A stretch of DNA of 64,000 bases from an uncultured Burkholderiales bacterium (GTDB lineage Bacteria > Pseudomonadota > Gammaproteobacteria > Burkholderiales > Burkholderiaceae_C): the NCBI GenBank assembly GCA_937891665.1, contig CALAGS010000139.1:1-64000 (forward strand). Reading direction: 5' to 3'. The notes below the pieces were generated by a model. It did not search any database and was not told the origin of the DNA. It saw nothing but the letters and a program-made list of their open reading frames with translations. Shown here one piece after another: positions 16,807-26,017 of the stretch. Both the position numbers and the translations under genes were made by a program. Every line of letters starts with the position of its first letter. Within the stretch, counting starts at the first letter, position 1.

Positions 16807-17913
16807 ATGAAAAAGAAAATTGAATCATTGGCACACCCTCAACACCGTGATGTGACATCAACTTGGGCTATTCGCATTGCCCTCTCCTTGGGTGTGGCTT
16901 TGGCGGCCCTACAAGGTCAGGCTCAAACTGCGTTGCTAGCAAAAGGCCCGTCAGTCAAAGTCATTGCGGCCGGTCAAAAATCAGTCTCCAACTTCAGTGA
17001 AATAGACGGCTTGATTGAAGCTGTCAAGCAAAGCACCTTGTCGTCCCAAATACCGGGGAGAGTTGTCAGTTTGAATGTCAAAGCGGGCGATCGCGTCAGG
17101 GCTGGACAAGTATTGGCCAGCATCGATGACCGGGAAACGCAAACCGGTGTCATGAGAAGCCAAGCACAGTTGCAACAAAGTGATGCTGAACTGCGTCAGT
17201 TGCAAATAGCACTCAAAAGAACACAGGAATTGAAAGCTCAGGGCTTTGTGAGTTCGGCTGCATTGGATTTGGCAGAGTCGCAATACAAAGCAGCCAAAGC
17301 AGGTCGTGACAGTGCGGGTGCAGCAAGCGAGCAAGCCAAAGTGACTCAGTCATTTTCTAAAGTCACAGCACCTTATGACGCGTGGGTTTTAGAAACCTCT
17401 GCACAAACCGGTGACTTGGCCATGCCTGGCAAACCTCTGATCACAGTCTACGCACCGAAGCCATTGCGCGTGGTCATGCAGTGGCCAGCATCCGAAAAAA
17501 ATACCTTGCCTAAATTGCAAGACATTCAAATACTGATGGGCGGCGACATGATCAAACCAGTGTCAATGCAAATCATGCCCAACGCCGACGGCGTGAGTCA
17601 AACCATTGGCATCAAGCTCGATTTGCCTGTTGCAGGCGCTGCGGCTAATGCTGTACCAGGTCAACAAGTGCGAGTGCGAATGGCCGGTTCTTCTCAAGCC
17701 AAAGGCCTTGTGCCATCTACAGCCATCTTGCGCAGAGGTGAAATCACAGCGGTCTATGTGGCACAAGACAATGGCTTCGCCATGAAGCTGGTGCGCTTAG
17801 GTGCCGACCATGGAAGTGCTGGCGTCGAAATTTGGGCAGGACTTAAAGAAGGCGAATTGATTGCCGTAGATGCAGTGCAAGCCGGCATGAAAGGCGCACA
17901 TGCAGCCCGATAA
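16807..17913 (+). CDS. RND efflux periplasmic adaptor (membrane fusion protein)
   Basis: Adaptor proteins link an inner-membrane RND pump to an outer-membrane channel. A signal peptide or anchor lies near residues 25-42 (IALSLGVALAALQGQAQ). Next come a lipoyl half-domain (IPGRVVSLNVKAGDRVRAGQVLASI), a helical hairpin near residues 115-180, the second lipoyl half (VTAPYDAWV) and a beta-barrel part. The length of 368 residues is typical. The gene overlaps the next pump gene by 14 bases. The substrate is not evident; no heavy-metal His-rich motif is seen. Transcription probably starts at the operator-bearing promoter just upstream. Confidence 0.9.
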   Translation: MKKKIESLAHPQHRDVTSTWAIRIALSLGVALAALQGQAQTALLAKGPSVKVIAAGQKSVSNFSEIDGLIEAVKQSTLSSQIPGRVVSLNVKAGDRVRAGQVLASIDDRETQTGVMRSQAQLQQSDAELRQLQIALKRTQELKAQGFVSSAALDLAESQYKAAKAGRDSAGAASEQAKVTQSFSKVTAPYDAWVLETSAQTGDLAMPGKPLITVYAPKPLRVVMQWPASEKNTLPKLQDIQILMGGDMIKPVSMQIMPNADGVSQTIGIKLDLPVAGAAANAVPGQQVRVRMAGSSQAKGLVPSTAILRRGEITAVYVAQDNGFAMKLVRLGADHGSAGVEIWAGLKEGELIAVDAVQAGMKGAHAAR

Positions 17914-20900
17914 ACAAACAGGCAGTTTTGGCATTGCGGGTCAGTTGGCCGCCAAATTTCAAAACAATGCGCTCACACCCTTGCTGGCCATTGTGGCTTT
18001 GCTGATGGGTTTGTTTGCGGTGCTGGTGACGCCGCGAGAAGAGGAGCCGCAAATCAATGTGACCATGGCCAATGTGCTGATTCCTTTTCCGGGTGCCAGC
18101 AGTGCCGATGTGCAGAGCAAAGTGGCCATGCCAGCAGAGCAAGTGTTGGGGCAAATTGCGGGCATTGATCACACATATTCGGTATCACGTCCTGGCATGG
18201 CGGTGCTCACGGTGCAGTTCAAAGTAGGCGTGCCGCGCACTGAAGCCTTGGTACGTTTGTACGACGTGCTGAACGCCAATCAAAATTGGTTGCCGCGAGA
18301 TTTGGGCACCTTGGCACCTATTGTCAAACCCAAAGGCATTGACGATGTGCCTGTGTTGGCGGTCACTTTGTGGGGCAAAGATGCGCCGTCGGCTTTAGAG
18401 CTTGAGCGTGTAGCGCGCAGCCTAGAGATGGATTTGAAGCAGGTCAAAGGCACGCGTGAAGTGCAGACCATCGGTGGTCCAGGGCGTGCCGTGCAAGTTA
18501 ACTTAAATCCAACGCGCATGCGCGAGCGTGGGCTTGACATGCTGAGTGTGCGAGCTGCACTGGCAGGCGCCAATGCAAGTGGGCCTTCTGGTTTTGTCAT
18601 GAACCCCGACAGTCCAAGTGGTCAGCGCATCAGCATTGAAACGGGCTACTTTTTTGAGTCAGCCAAAGATGTGGCCGATGTGGTGGTGGGCGTGCACGCA
18701 GGCAAGCCCATTTATTTGAAAGAAGTGGCACAGATTGAAGAAGGTGCACAGCAAGCGCAGCAGTACGTGAGTTACATGCCGGGAATTGGCAGCGTGAGTG
18801 CGCCAGTTGCAACCGATAACAACGCCGAACTCAGCGGCCAAATGTATCCCGCTGTGACCATGACGGTGACGAAGAAGCCCGGTGAAAACGCCGTCGATGT
18901 GGCGCGTGCCGTGCGGGCTCGGGTTGAACAAATGCGCAACACCGTGTTGCCCCAAGGCATTGAGGCCACCATCACACGCGACTATGGCGAAACCGCCGCT
19001 GAAAAGGCCAACAAGCTGATTCAAAAATTAGCTTTCGCAACTGCGTCTGTGATTCTGCTGGTGGGCTTGGCCTTGGGCAAACGCGAAGCTGTGATTGTGG
19101 GCGGCGCAGTTATTTTGACCCTCACTGCCACACTGTTTGCCAGTTGGGCTTGGGGCTTCACGCTCAATAGAGTGAGCTTGTTTGCGCTCATTTTCTCAAT
19201 TGGCATTCTGGTGGACGATGCCATTGTGGTGGTGGAAAACATTCACCGCCATCAACAGTTGTACCCCGAAAAATCTTTGAAGGACATCATTCCAAGCGCT
19301 GTCGATGAAGTGGGGGGGCCCACCATCTTGGCCACGCTCACCGTCATTGCTGCCTTGTTGCCCATGGCCTTTGTGTCGGGCCTCATGGGCCCCTACATGA
19401 GCCCCATTCCCATCAATGCCAGCTTGGGCATGGCGCTGTCTTTGTTGATTGCCTTCACTGTCACGCCTTGGTTGGCCTTGAAGTGGATGAAGTCGCATCA
19501 CAGCGGCACAGCGCATGGTGAGCACACGGCCCAACCCGCAGCAACCGGCTTGGCTGCTCGTTTGCCAGATTTTTTTGGACGTATCTTGCGTCCCTTTCTC
19601 AATAGCAGCCGTCAACGCTGGAAACTTTTAGGCGGTATCTTGTTGGCCATGGCCTTGTCGGTGGGCTTGGCCGGTGTGCAATGGGTCATTTTGAAAATGT
19701 TGCCCTTCGACAACAAGAGCGAGTTTCAAGTGGTGGTCGACATGCCATCCGGCACACCTTTAGAAAACACAGCAGCTGCATTGCATGAAATGGGTGTGTT
19801 TTTATCCAAACAAAAAGAAGTGCTAGACGTGCAAACGTATGCCGGCACCGCCAGCCCCATCACTTTCAATGGTTTGGTGCGCCAATACTATTTGCGCGCC
19901 GATGCCGAACAAGGTGACTTGCAAGTCAACTTGGTCGACAAGCAGCAGCGCTCAGAAAAGAGCCATGCCATTGCACAACGCTTGCGTCCTCAACTTGAGA
20001 AGATTGCGAAGGATCATGGCGCCAACATCAAGGTGGTCGAAGTGCCGCCTGGCCCGCCCGTGATGAGTCCTTTGGTCGCTGAAATTTATGGCCCCGATGA
20101 AGCGGGTCGTCAGGTCTTGGCCGCCAATGTGGCCAAAGCCTTTGCACAAACACCCGGCATCGTTGGCATTGACACTTCTCTGAAGGCCGACGCGCCACGA
20201 CAGTGGTTACAGGTGCGCAGACAACGCGCCGAAACACTGGGCATTTCAGTCAGTGCCATTTCGCAAACAGTGCAAGGTGCCTTACAAGGTACCGACGCCA
20301 CTTATCTGCACGATGGCAACAGCAAATTGCCAGTGCCTGTTAGGTTGCAATTACCCCTTCAATCGCAAATGGGTTTGAAGGATGTTTTGGCCATGCCCAT
20401 GCGTGCTGCCAACGGTCAAATGGTGCCATTGTCTGAATTGGTTGAAGTGAAAACGGGCGTCATTCAAAAACCGTTGTTCACCAAGGACTTATTGCCGGTC
20501 AGTTATGTGACGGGTGATATGGCCGGTTCGCAAGACTCGCCGCTTTATGGCTTGTTTGGAATTCGAAGCTACATGAAAGAAGCCGCCTTGCCCGGTCAGG
20601 GCGAGTTGGGTGAGTATTGGATTCAACAACCCAGCGACACTTACCGCGAATACGCCGTGAAGTGGGATGGTGAATCACAAATTACCTACGAAACGTTCCG
20701 AGACATGGGCACCGCCTATGGCGTGGGCCTGATTCTGATTTACCTCTTGGTGGTGGCGCAGTTCAAGAGCTACCTCACACCCTTGGTCATCATGGCGCCC
20801 ATTCCGCTCACCATGATTGGGGTAATGCCAGGCCACGCTTTGTTGAATGCGCAGTTCACGGCCACCAGCATGATCGGCATGATTGCCTTGGCTGGCATCA

Positions 20901-21181
20901 TCGTGCGCAACTCCATTTTGTTGGTCGACTTCATTGAGCTTCAAGTGGCGCAAGGCATGGACTTCAAAGAAGCCGTCATTCAATCGGCCGCAGTGCGCGC
21001 ACAACCCATTGTGCTGACAGGCTTGGCCGCCATGATTGGTGCGTTCTTTATTTTGGACGACCCCATCTTCAATGGGTTGGCCGTATCCCTCATCTTTGGA
21101 ATTTTGGTTTCCACCCTGCTCACTTTGGTGGTCATTCCCGTTTTGTATTTCTCGTTGTTTAAACCTAAGGAGTCTGTATGA
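17900..21181 (+). CDS. RND efflux transporter permease (AcrB superfamily)
   Basis: This inner-membrane proton-driven pump component is 1093 residues long, slightly more than the usual 1020-1050. It has the duplicated layout: one N-terminal helix (LLAIVALLMGLFAVLV), a large periplasmic loop, helices 2-6, a second helix (LLGGILLAMALSVGLAGV) near residue 580 and a second loop. The proton-relay aspartate pair is in FSIGILVDDAIVVVEN near residue 440. A short charged insert after helix 6 (about residues 530-565, HHSGTAHGEHT) is partly responsible for the extra length. No outer-membrane factor gene is nearby, so a shared TolC-like channel is likely. The stop overlaps the following DUF2892 gene (ATGA). 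Confidence 0.92.
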   Translation: MQPDKQTGSFGIAGQLAAKFQNNALTPLLAIVALLMGLFAVLVTPREEEPQINVTMANVLIPFPGASSADVQSKVAMPAEQVLGQIAGIDHTYSVSRPGMAVLTVQFKVGVPRTEALVRLYDVLNANQNWLPRDLGTLAPIVKPKGIDDVPVLAVTLWGKDAPSALELERVARSLEMDLKQVKGTREVQTIGGPGRAVQVNLNPTRMRERGLDMLSVRAALAGANASGPSGFVMNPDSPSGQRISIETGYFFESAKDVADVVVGVHAGKPIYLKEVAQIEEGAQQAQQYVSYMPGIGSVSAPVATDNNAELSGQMYPAVTMTVTKKPGENAVDVARAVRARVEQMRNTVLPQGIEATITRDYGETAAEKANKLIQKLAFATASVILLVGLALGKREAVIVGGAVILTLTATLFASWAWGFTLNRVSLFALIFSIGILVDDAIVVVENIHRHQQLYPEKSLKDIIPSAVDEVGGPTILATLTVIAALLPMAFVSGLMGPYMSPIPINASLGMALSLLIAFTVTPWLALKWMKSHHSGTAHGEHTAQPAATGLAARLPDFFGRILRPFLNSSRQRWKLLGGILLAMALSVGLAGVQWVILKMLPFDNKSEFQVVVDMPSGTPLENTAAALHEMGVFLSKQKEVLDVQTYAGTASPITFNGLVRQYYLRADAEQGDLQVNLVDKQQRSEKSHAIAQRLRPQLEKIAKDHGANIKVVEVPPGPPVMSPLVAEIYGPDEAGRQVLAANVAKAFAQTPGIVGIDTSLKADAPRQWLQVRRQRAETLGISVSAISQTVQGALQGTDATYLHDGNSKLPVPVRLQLPLQSQMGLKDVLAMPMRAANGQMVPLSELVEVKTGVIQKPLFTKDLLPVSYVTGDMAGSQDSPLYGLFGIRSYMKEAALPGQGELGEYWIQQPSDTYREYAVKWDGESQITYETFRDMGTAYGVGLILIYLLVVAQFKSYLTPLVIMAPIPLTMIGVMPGHALLNAQFTATSMIGMIALAGIIVRNSILLVDFIELQVAQGMDFKEAVIQSAAVRAQPIVLTGLAAMIGAFFILDDPIFNGLAVSLIFGILVSTLLTLVVIPVLYFSLFKPKESV

Positions 21182-21408
21182 CCGTTGAACGTTACATTCG
21201 CATTTTCGCTGGCATTTTTATCTTGGCCTCACTTGCCTTAGGCATTGAGGGCAGTCCGCTGTTTGTCAGTTCATGGGCTTTGGCATTCACCGCATTTGTA
21301 GGCGCCAACTTGTTTCAGTTTGGCTTTACCAATGTCTGCCCTATGGGTTGGATGTTGCGCAAACTGGGGGTGCCTGATGCGGCGCCCTGTAGCACCACAG
21401 CTGTTTAA
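21178..21408 (+). CDS. DUF2892 (YgaP-like) small membrane protein
   Basis: This 76-residue protein has two hydrophobic segments (IFAGIFILASLALGI and FVSSWALAFTAFVGANLFQF). They are followed by the family's conserved cysteine-containing tail, NVCPMGWMLRKLGV, and a second cysteine near the C terminus. DUF2892 domains occur in the rhodanese YgaP and in operons of sulfide/persulfide detoxification. It overlaps the RND gene by four bases, so it should be made with the pump. Its function here is unknown; a role in thiol or sulfur handling linked to the pump is an inference. Confidence 0.85.
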   Translation: MTVERYIRIFAGIFILASLALGIEGSPLFVSSWALAFTAFVGANLFQFGFTNVCPMGWMLRKLGVPDAAPCSTTAV

Positions 21409-21489
21409 TCTGCTTAAGTCGCATCACTGGCACAATGTTGCCATGATGACGGTAGATTTCTTGACTGTGTTGCGAGGCTAGGACGAACC

Positions 21490-22449
21490 ATGGAACTTCG
21501 TCAGTTGCGTGCGTTTGTGAGGGTGATCGAGGTTGGTAGCATCAGCCGTGCTGCAATCGACTTGAATGTGGTTCAGTCTGCTTTAAGTCAACAAATCAGC
21601 AAGCTTGAAAGCGAGCTGTCTACTCGGCTTCTTCAGCGCTCGCCTCAGGGCGTCACGCCCACCGAAGCAGGCGTGGCTTTTTTTCGAGAAGCCCAGCTCA
21701 CGTTAAGGCATGCTGAACAAGCCATCCGCGCCGCGCAAGAATCGCGCTTGTCCGGTACCGTCAGTGTTGGCATGGCGCCCACCACGGCCGCGGTGCTCGG
21801 CATGCCTTTGATGCGAGCATTGCGAGAGCGCTATCCTGATGTTCGCCTGCACATGGTAGAGAGTCTTTCGGGTCACCTCACCAGCATGCTCAATGCGCGC
21901 CAACTGGATTTGGCCGTTTTGTTCGACTCGCATTTGTTACCCAGCCCGGATTTAAAAACAGCGAGGCGCTGGAGTGTCATGCCATTGCTTGAAGAAGATT
22001 TGTTTTTCATCAGCGCCAAAAGAAACACCAGTTCCAAGATGGGCAGCTCCCTCAAACTGAGTCAATTGAAGCAAGAACCGCTCATTTTGCCAACGGGGCC
22101 GCATGGCTTACGAACCACCCTCGATGCCGCCTTTGCAAGGATCAAGCTGGTGCCCAACATCGTTCTAGAAATCGATTCCTTGGCCTTGCTCATGGATGCT
22201 GTAGATGCAGGCTTAGGTGCCACTTTGCAACCTTGGGCCGCTGTGGCCAGATTTCCGGATGCTGCAGAAAGGTTTCACATGGCCCGCATATCAGAAGCCA
22301 ATGTCCAGCGCGTCAATGTGCTTTGCAGTTTGTCTGAAGATGAGCTTTCACCGGTGGCTTTGGCTGCGCGCGTGGTCTTGAAAGAGTGCGCTCAGCAATT
22401 GGTGTCTCAGGGTATTTGGACTGGCGCACGAGTCAAACCCTCGAAATAA
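21490..22449 (+). CDS. LysR-type transcriptional regulator, TcuR-like by context
   Basis: The 319-residue protein has a winged helix-turn-helix at residues 1-60 (LRQLRAFVRVIEVGSISRAA, LNVVQSALSQQISKLE). A linker helix and a periplasmic-binding-like effector domain (about residues 90-300) follow. It lies directly upstream of SDR-tcuA-tcuB in the same direction. In Salmonella the LysR protein TcuR controls tcuABC, so control of this operon is probable. A matching ATC-N9-GAT palindrome lies between this gene and the operon. The effector would be the operon's tricarboxylic-type substrate, not proven. Confidence 0.88.
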   Translation: MELRQLRAFVRVIEVGSISRAAIDLNVVQSALSQQISKLESELSTRLLQRSPQGVTPTEAGVAFFREAQLTLRHAEQAIRAAQESRLSGTVSVGMAPTTAAVLGMPLMRALRERYPDVRLHMVESLSGHLTSMLNARQLDLAVLFDSHLLPSPDLKTARRWSVMPLLEEDLFFISAKRNTSSKMGSSLKLSQLKQEPLILPTGPHGLRTTLDAAFARIKLVPNIVLEIDSLALLMDAVDAGLGATLQPWAAVARFPDAAERFHMARISEANVQRVNVLCSLSEDELSPVALAARVVLKECAQQLVSQGIWTGARVKPSK

Positions 22450-22462
22450 CCGGGCGACCCAA

Positions 22463-22485
22463 GGGTATCATTATTTTTGATACCC
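22463..22485. promoter_or_regulatory. LysR-type operator GGGTATCA-N7-TGATACCC
   Basis: A perfect 8-base-arm palindrome containing ATC-N9-GAT (22467-22481, T-N11-A class) lies 85 bases upstream of the SDR gene. The downstream strand has no T run, so a terminator for the LysR gene is less likely than an activator-binding site. Confidence 0.6.
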
Positions 22486-22569
22486 CAATTCTTTCCTGAG
22501 TATTCAATCACTCTGTCCTCAAGTTAAAGTGTTGTACATCGCAACAACATTCAACAACAAAGAGACATC

Positions 22570-23325
22570 ATGGACTTGCAACTCACAAACAAAACAGCAC
22601 TTGTCACTGGCGCAAGCGTTGGCATTGGCCGCGGCATTGCCAAGGCTTTGGCCGCAGAAGGCGTCAAGTTGGCCATCTCAGCACGCCGCGCCGACAAGTT
22701 GCAAGAAGTGGCTGATGAAATCGTGGCGGCAGGCGGACAGCGTCCTGTCATCATCGAGTCAGACCTGTACCCAGAAGACGCCGCTGCCAAACTCACGGCT
22801 GCAGCCATCCAAGGTTTGGGCCACGTTGACATTTTGGTCAACAATGCAGGCGGCTCTCGCAGCTTCAAAGATTTGCATGTGAGCGAAGAAGCTTGGCAAG
22901 AAGCCATCACCTTGAATTTCCATCGTCCCCGCCAAGTGGCCGATGCCTTGGTGGACCAAATGATTGCCCGCAAGTGGGGCCGCATCATCAACATCACTGG
23001 CAAAAGCGAACCCGATCATGTGAACGGTGCTTTTTGTGCCAAGGCCGGTATTCACAGTTGGGCCAAGGGCTTGTCGCGCATGGTGGGGCCGCACGGCATT
23101 ACCGTAAATTGCATTCCGCCTGGCCGCATTCATTCTGAGCAAATTTTCCGCAACTACACCCCTGAATACCGTCAGTGGCAGTGCGAAAACGAAATCCCCA
23201 TGGGCCGGTACGGCGAACCTGAAGACATGGCCAATTTGGTCACGTTCTTGTCTTCGCCTTTGGCCAGCTACATCACAGGTGCTGTGATCCCAGTGGACGG
23301 TGGTTTGCGTCGCTATCAGTTCTAA
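22570..23325 (+). CDS. SDR-fold protein without the canonical YxxxK motif
   Basis: The 251-residue protein has the short-chain dehydrogenase fold. The cofactor motif TGASVGIGRG lies at residues 13-22, VNNAGG near residue 90, and a C-terminal VIPVDGGLR. In the active-site segment the usual Ser-x12-Tyr-x3-Lys is replaced. From NITGKSEPDH to the lysine at about 158 the sequence reads VNGAFCAK with no tyrosine, and the segment is about three residues shorter than in FabG. Either another residue acts as acid/base or the protein has a different role. It is the first gene of the operon and precedes tcuA by 16 bases. The substrate is unknown. Confidence 0.85.
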   Translation: MDLQLTNKTALVTGASVGIGRGIAKALAAEGVKLAISARRADKLQEVADEIVAAGGQRPVIIESDLYPEDAAAKLTAAAIQGLGHVDILVNNAGGSRSFKDLHVSEEAWQEAITLNFHRPRQVADALVDQMIARKWGRIINITGKSEPDHVNGAFCAKAGIHSWAKGLSRMVGPHGITVNCIPPGRIHSEQIFRNYTPEYRQWQCENEIPMGRYGEPEDMANLVTFLSSPLASYITGAVIPVDGGLRRYQF

Positions 23326-23341
23326 TTTTGGGGTGCGTGGA

Positions 23342-24832
23342 ATGAGTTTGGATGTATTGATCATTGGTGGCGGCAACGCGGCTTTGAGTGCGGCACTCAT
23401 GGCCCGGGAAGCGGGCGCCAGTGTCATGGTGCTCGAGTCAGCACCTCGCGAATGGCGTGGTGGTAATTCCATGCACACCCGCAACTTGCGCTGCATGCAC
23501 GATGCACCGCAAGATGTCTTGATTGAGGCTTACCCCGAAGAAGAGTTTTGGCAAGACCTGTTGAAAGTCACAGGCGGCCTGACCGATGAGCACATGGCGC
23601 GTTTGGCCATTCGGCACTCGCACCACTGCCGGCCTTGGATGGTCAAGCACGGTGTGCGCTTTCAGCCTTCTTTGTCAGGCGCATTGCACACCGCGCGCAC
23701 CAATGCGTTCTTCATGGGCGGTGGCAAAGCATTGATCAATGCTTATTACCGCAGTGCAGAAAAGCTGGGCATTCAAATTCATTACAACGCAGAAGTGAAT
23801 GAACTGGAAATTGAGAATGGCGTTTTCAAAGCGGCCATCGTGAACCACAAAACGCCCACAGGCGAGTTGCTCCGAACAGAGCGCGTCACCGCCAAAACAT
23901 GCGTGATGGCCGCGGGTGGATTTGAATCCAATTTGGGCTGGCTGCGTGAGGCCTGGGGTCAAAATGCACTGGGAGAATTTCCTGCCGACAACTTCCTCAT
24001 CCGCGGCACCAAATTCAACCAAGGCACCTTGCTGAAGCACTTATTGGACTTGGGCGCAGATCAAATTGGCGATCCCACACAAGCCCACATGGTCGCCATT
24101 GATGCACGCGCACCTTTGTACGACGGCGGCATTTGCACCCGCATCGACTGTGTGTCTTTGGGCGTGGTGGTGAACAAAAACGCGGAGCGTTTTTACGACG
24201 AAGGTGAAGATTTTTGGCCTAAGCGATACGCCATTTGGGGTCGTTTGGTGGCTCAGCAACCCGGCCAAATTGGCTATTCCATTACCGATGCCAAAGCAGT
24301 GGGTCGTTTTATGCCGCCTGTTTTTGAAGGTACTGTTGCTCAATCGTTGCCAGAGTTGGCGCAGAAACTGGGCTTGAGTGTAGACACTTTCATGGCCACC
24401 TTGAACGCTTACAACCAAGCTTGCGTTCCAGGACATTTTGATCACACCGTCTTGGACGATTGCCATACCGAGGGCGTGACGCCAGCCAAAACGCATTGGG
24501 CGCTGCCCCTTGATACGGCGCCCTTCTATGCGTACCCCGTCAAACCGGGCATTACCTTTACCTACCTCGGTCTGAAAACCGATGACACCACGGCTGTTCG
24601 CTTTGGCAATCAGCCAAGCCCTAATTTGTTTGTGTCTGGCGAGATGATGGCCGGCAACGTTTTAGGCAAAGGCTACACCGCAGGTGTCGGCATGACCATT
24701 GGCACGGCGTTTGGCCGTATTTCTGGCCAGCAAGCAGCGCGAGCTGCTTTGGGCATGCCTGACTCGGTGCCACGTTTGGCAACACAGGTGATGCAGGGCA
24801 CAGCCGACCAAGACACGCGCGCAGCCGCTTGA
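23342..24832 (+). CDS. tcuA: FAD-dependent tricarballylate dehydrogenase-like protein (TcuA)
   Basis: TcuA oxidises tricarballylate to cis-aconitate in Salmonella and belongs to the fumarate reductase/succinate dehydrogenase flavoprotein family. The start MSLDVLIIGGGNAALSAAL (23342) puts the Rossmann motif GGGNAA at residue 9; total length is 496. GKGYTAGVGMTIGTAFGRISG near the C terminus is the second FAD-contact region. Together with TcuB it would pass electrons to the quinone pool. No TcuC-type importer is adjacent, so the physiological substrate may differ or be imported by another system. Confidence 0.88.
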   Translation: MSLDVLIIGGGNAALSAALMAREAGASVMVLESAPREWRGGNSMHTRNLRCMHDAPQDVLIEAYPEEEFWQDLLKVTGGLTDEHMARLAIRHSHHCRPWMVKHGVRFQPSLSGALHTARTNAFFMGGGKALINAYYRSAEKLGIQIHYNAEVNELEIENGVFKAAIVNHKTPTGELLRTERVTAKTCVMAAGGFESNLGWLREAWGQNALGEFPADNFLIRGTKFNQGTLLKHLLDLGADQIGDPTQAHMVAIDARAPLYDGGICTRIDCVSLGVVVNKNAERFYDEGEDFWPKRYAIWGRLVAQQPGQIGYSITDAKAVGRFMPPVFEGTVAQSLPELAQKLGLSVDTFMATLNAYNQACVPGHFDHTVLDDCHTEGVTPAKTHWALPLDTAPFYAYPVKPGITFTYLGLKTDDTTAVRFGNQPSPNLFVSGEMMAGNVLGKGYTAGVGMTIGTAFGRISGQQAARAALGMPDSVPRLATQVMQGTADQDTRAAA

Positions 24833-24842
24833 ATAGAACACC

Positions 24843-26015
24843 ATGCAAACACTCCAACAATTGACTCAAGAAGCGCAGGCTTTGGCGCGCGGTGAAATCG
24901 TTTTAACGGGACCTGAACAAGAAGTCGCGCGACAACTTCAAATTTGCAATGGCTGCCGCTATTGCGAAGGCTTCTGCGCGGTGTTTCCCGCCATGACACG
25001 CCGTTTGGAATTTGGCAAGGCAGACATTCATTACTTGGCCAATTTGTGCCACAACTGCGGTGCGTGTTTGCACGCCTGCCAATATGCGCCGCCGCATGAA
25101 TTTGCCATCAATGTGCCTAAGTCGATGGCCACGGTGCGCGGTCAAACTTACGCTGATTACGCATGGCCCAAAGCTTTGGGTGGGCTCTACAAAAGCAATG
25201 GCCTGACTGTGTCAATGGCCTTGGCTCTCAGCTTGAGTTTATTTTTGATCTTGGCCATTCAAAGCAATGGCACGCTGTGGGGTGGCCCTGTTGAAAATGG
25301 TTTTTATGCCATCTTCCCTCACAACCTCATGGTGAGCATGTTTGCACCTATTTTCTTGTGGTCTGTGCTGGCTCTGGCTTTGGGTGTGATGAAGTTTTGG
25401 CGCGAAGTGACGCCTGCCACCAGTGGTGCACCTTTGAGCTCCCCCGCCGCCGCTGAAGCCGCCCACGATGCCTTGCGTTTGAAATATTTGGGGGGTGGCC
25501 ATGGCGATGGTTGCAACAACGAAGACGACGCATTCACCTTGGCGCGCAAACGCATGCACCACCTCACGTTTTATGGTTTTATGTTGTGCTTTGCAGCCAC
25601 CAGTGTGGCCACCCTGTATCACTATGCGTTCGGGTGGCCCGCACCCTATGACTACACCAGCTTGCCCAAAATATTGGGCACAGTGGGCGGCATTGCATTG
25701 GCCATTGGAACTCTGGGCTTGTGGCGCTTGAACTTGGCGCGAGACCCCCAGCATGGCGATGTTCAACAAAGACCCATGGACCGTGGATTCATTGCCTTGT
25801 TGTTCTTCATCAGTGTGACGGGCCTGGCCTTGATGCTTTCCAAAAATACCTCGGCCATGCCAGTGTTGTTGGCGGTGCATTTGGGCATGGTCATGGCCTT
25901 GTTCCTCACTTTGCCTTATGGCAAATTTGCGCATGGCATTTTCAGAACAGCCGCGTTGCTTAGATTTGCTGTTGAAAAGCGGCAGCCAAGCAAGTTGACT
26001 TTGGGCTCTGACTAA
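24843..26015 (+). CDS. tcuB: TcuB-like Fe-S/membrane electron-transfer protein
   Basis: TcuB reoxidises the flavin of TcuA and feeds electrons to the membrane. The N-terminal part has two CxxCxxCxxxC motifs for [4Fe-4S] clusters: [11 protein letters not shown] near residue 37 and [11 protein letters not shown] near residue 69. Behind them lie about six hydrophobic helices with histidines, e.g. in [18 protein letters not shown], suited to haem or quinone contact. At 390 residues it is similar to Salmonella TcuB (CitB family). It follows tcuA by 10 bases and ends two bases before the convergent mnmA stop. Confidence 0.88.
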   Translation: MQTLQQLTQEAQALARGEIVLTGPEQEVARQLQICNGCRYCEGFCAVFPAMTRRLEFGKADIHYLANLCHNCGACLHACQYAPPHEFAINVPKSMATVRGQTYADYAWPKALGGLYKSNGLTVSMALALSLSLFLILAIQSNGTLWGGPVENGFYAIFPHNLMVSMFAPIFLWSVLALALGVMKFWREVTPATSGAPLSSPAAAEAAHDALRLKYLGGGHGDGCNNEDDAFTLARKRMHHLTFYGFMLCFAATSVATLYHYAFGWPAPYDYTSLPKILGTVGGIALAIGTLGLWRLNLARDPQHGDVQQRPMDRGFIALLFFISVTGLALMLSKNTSAMPVLLAVHLGMVMALFLTLPYGKFAHGIFRTAALLRFAVEKRQPSKLTLGSD

Positions 26016-26017
26016 GT

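Noticed and set aside
22463..22485. GGGTATCA-N7-TGATACCC as terminator of the LysR gene
   Set aside because: No T run after the stem on the plus strand, and the ATC-N9-GAT core fits a LysR operator better.
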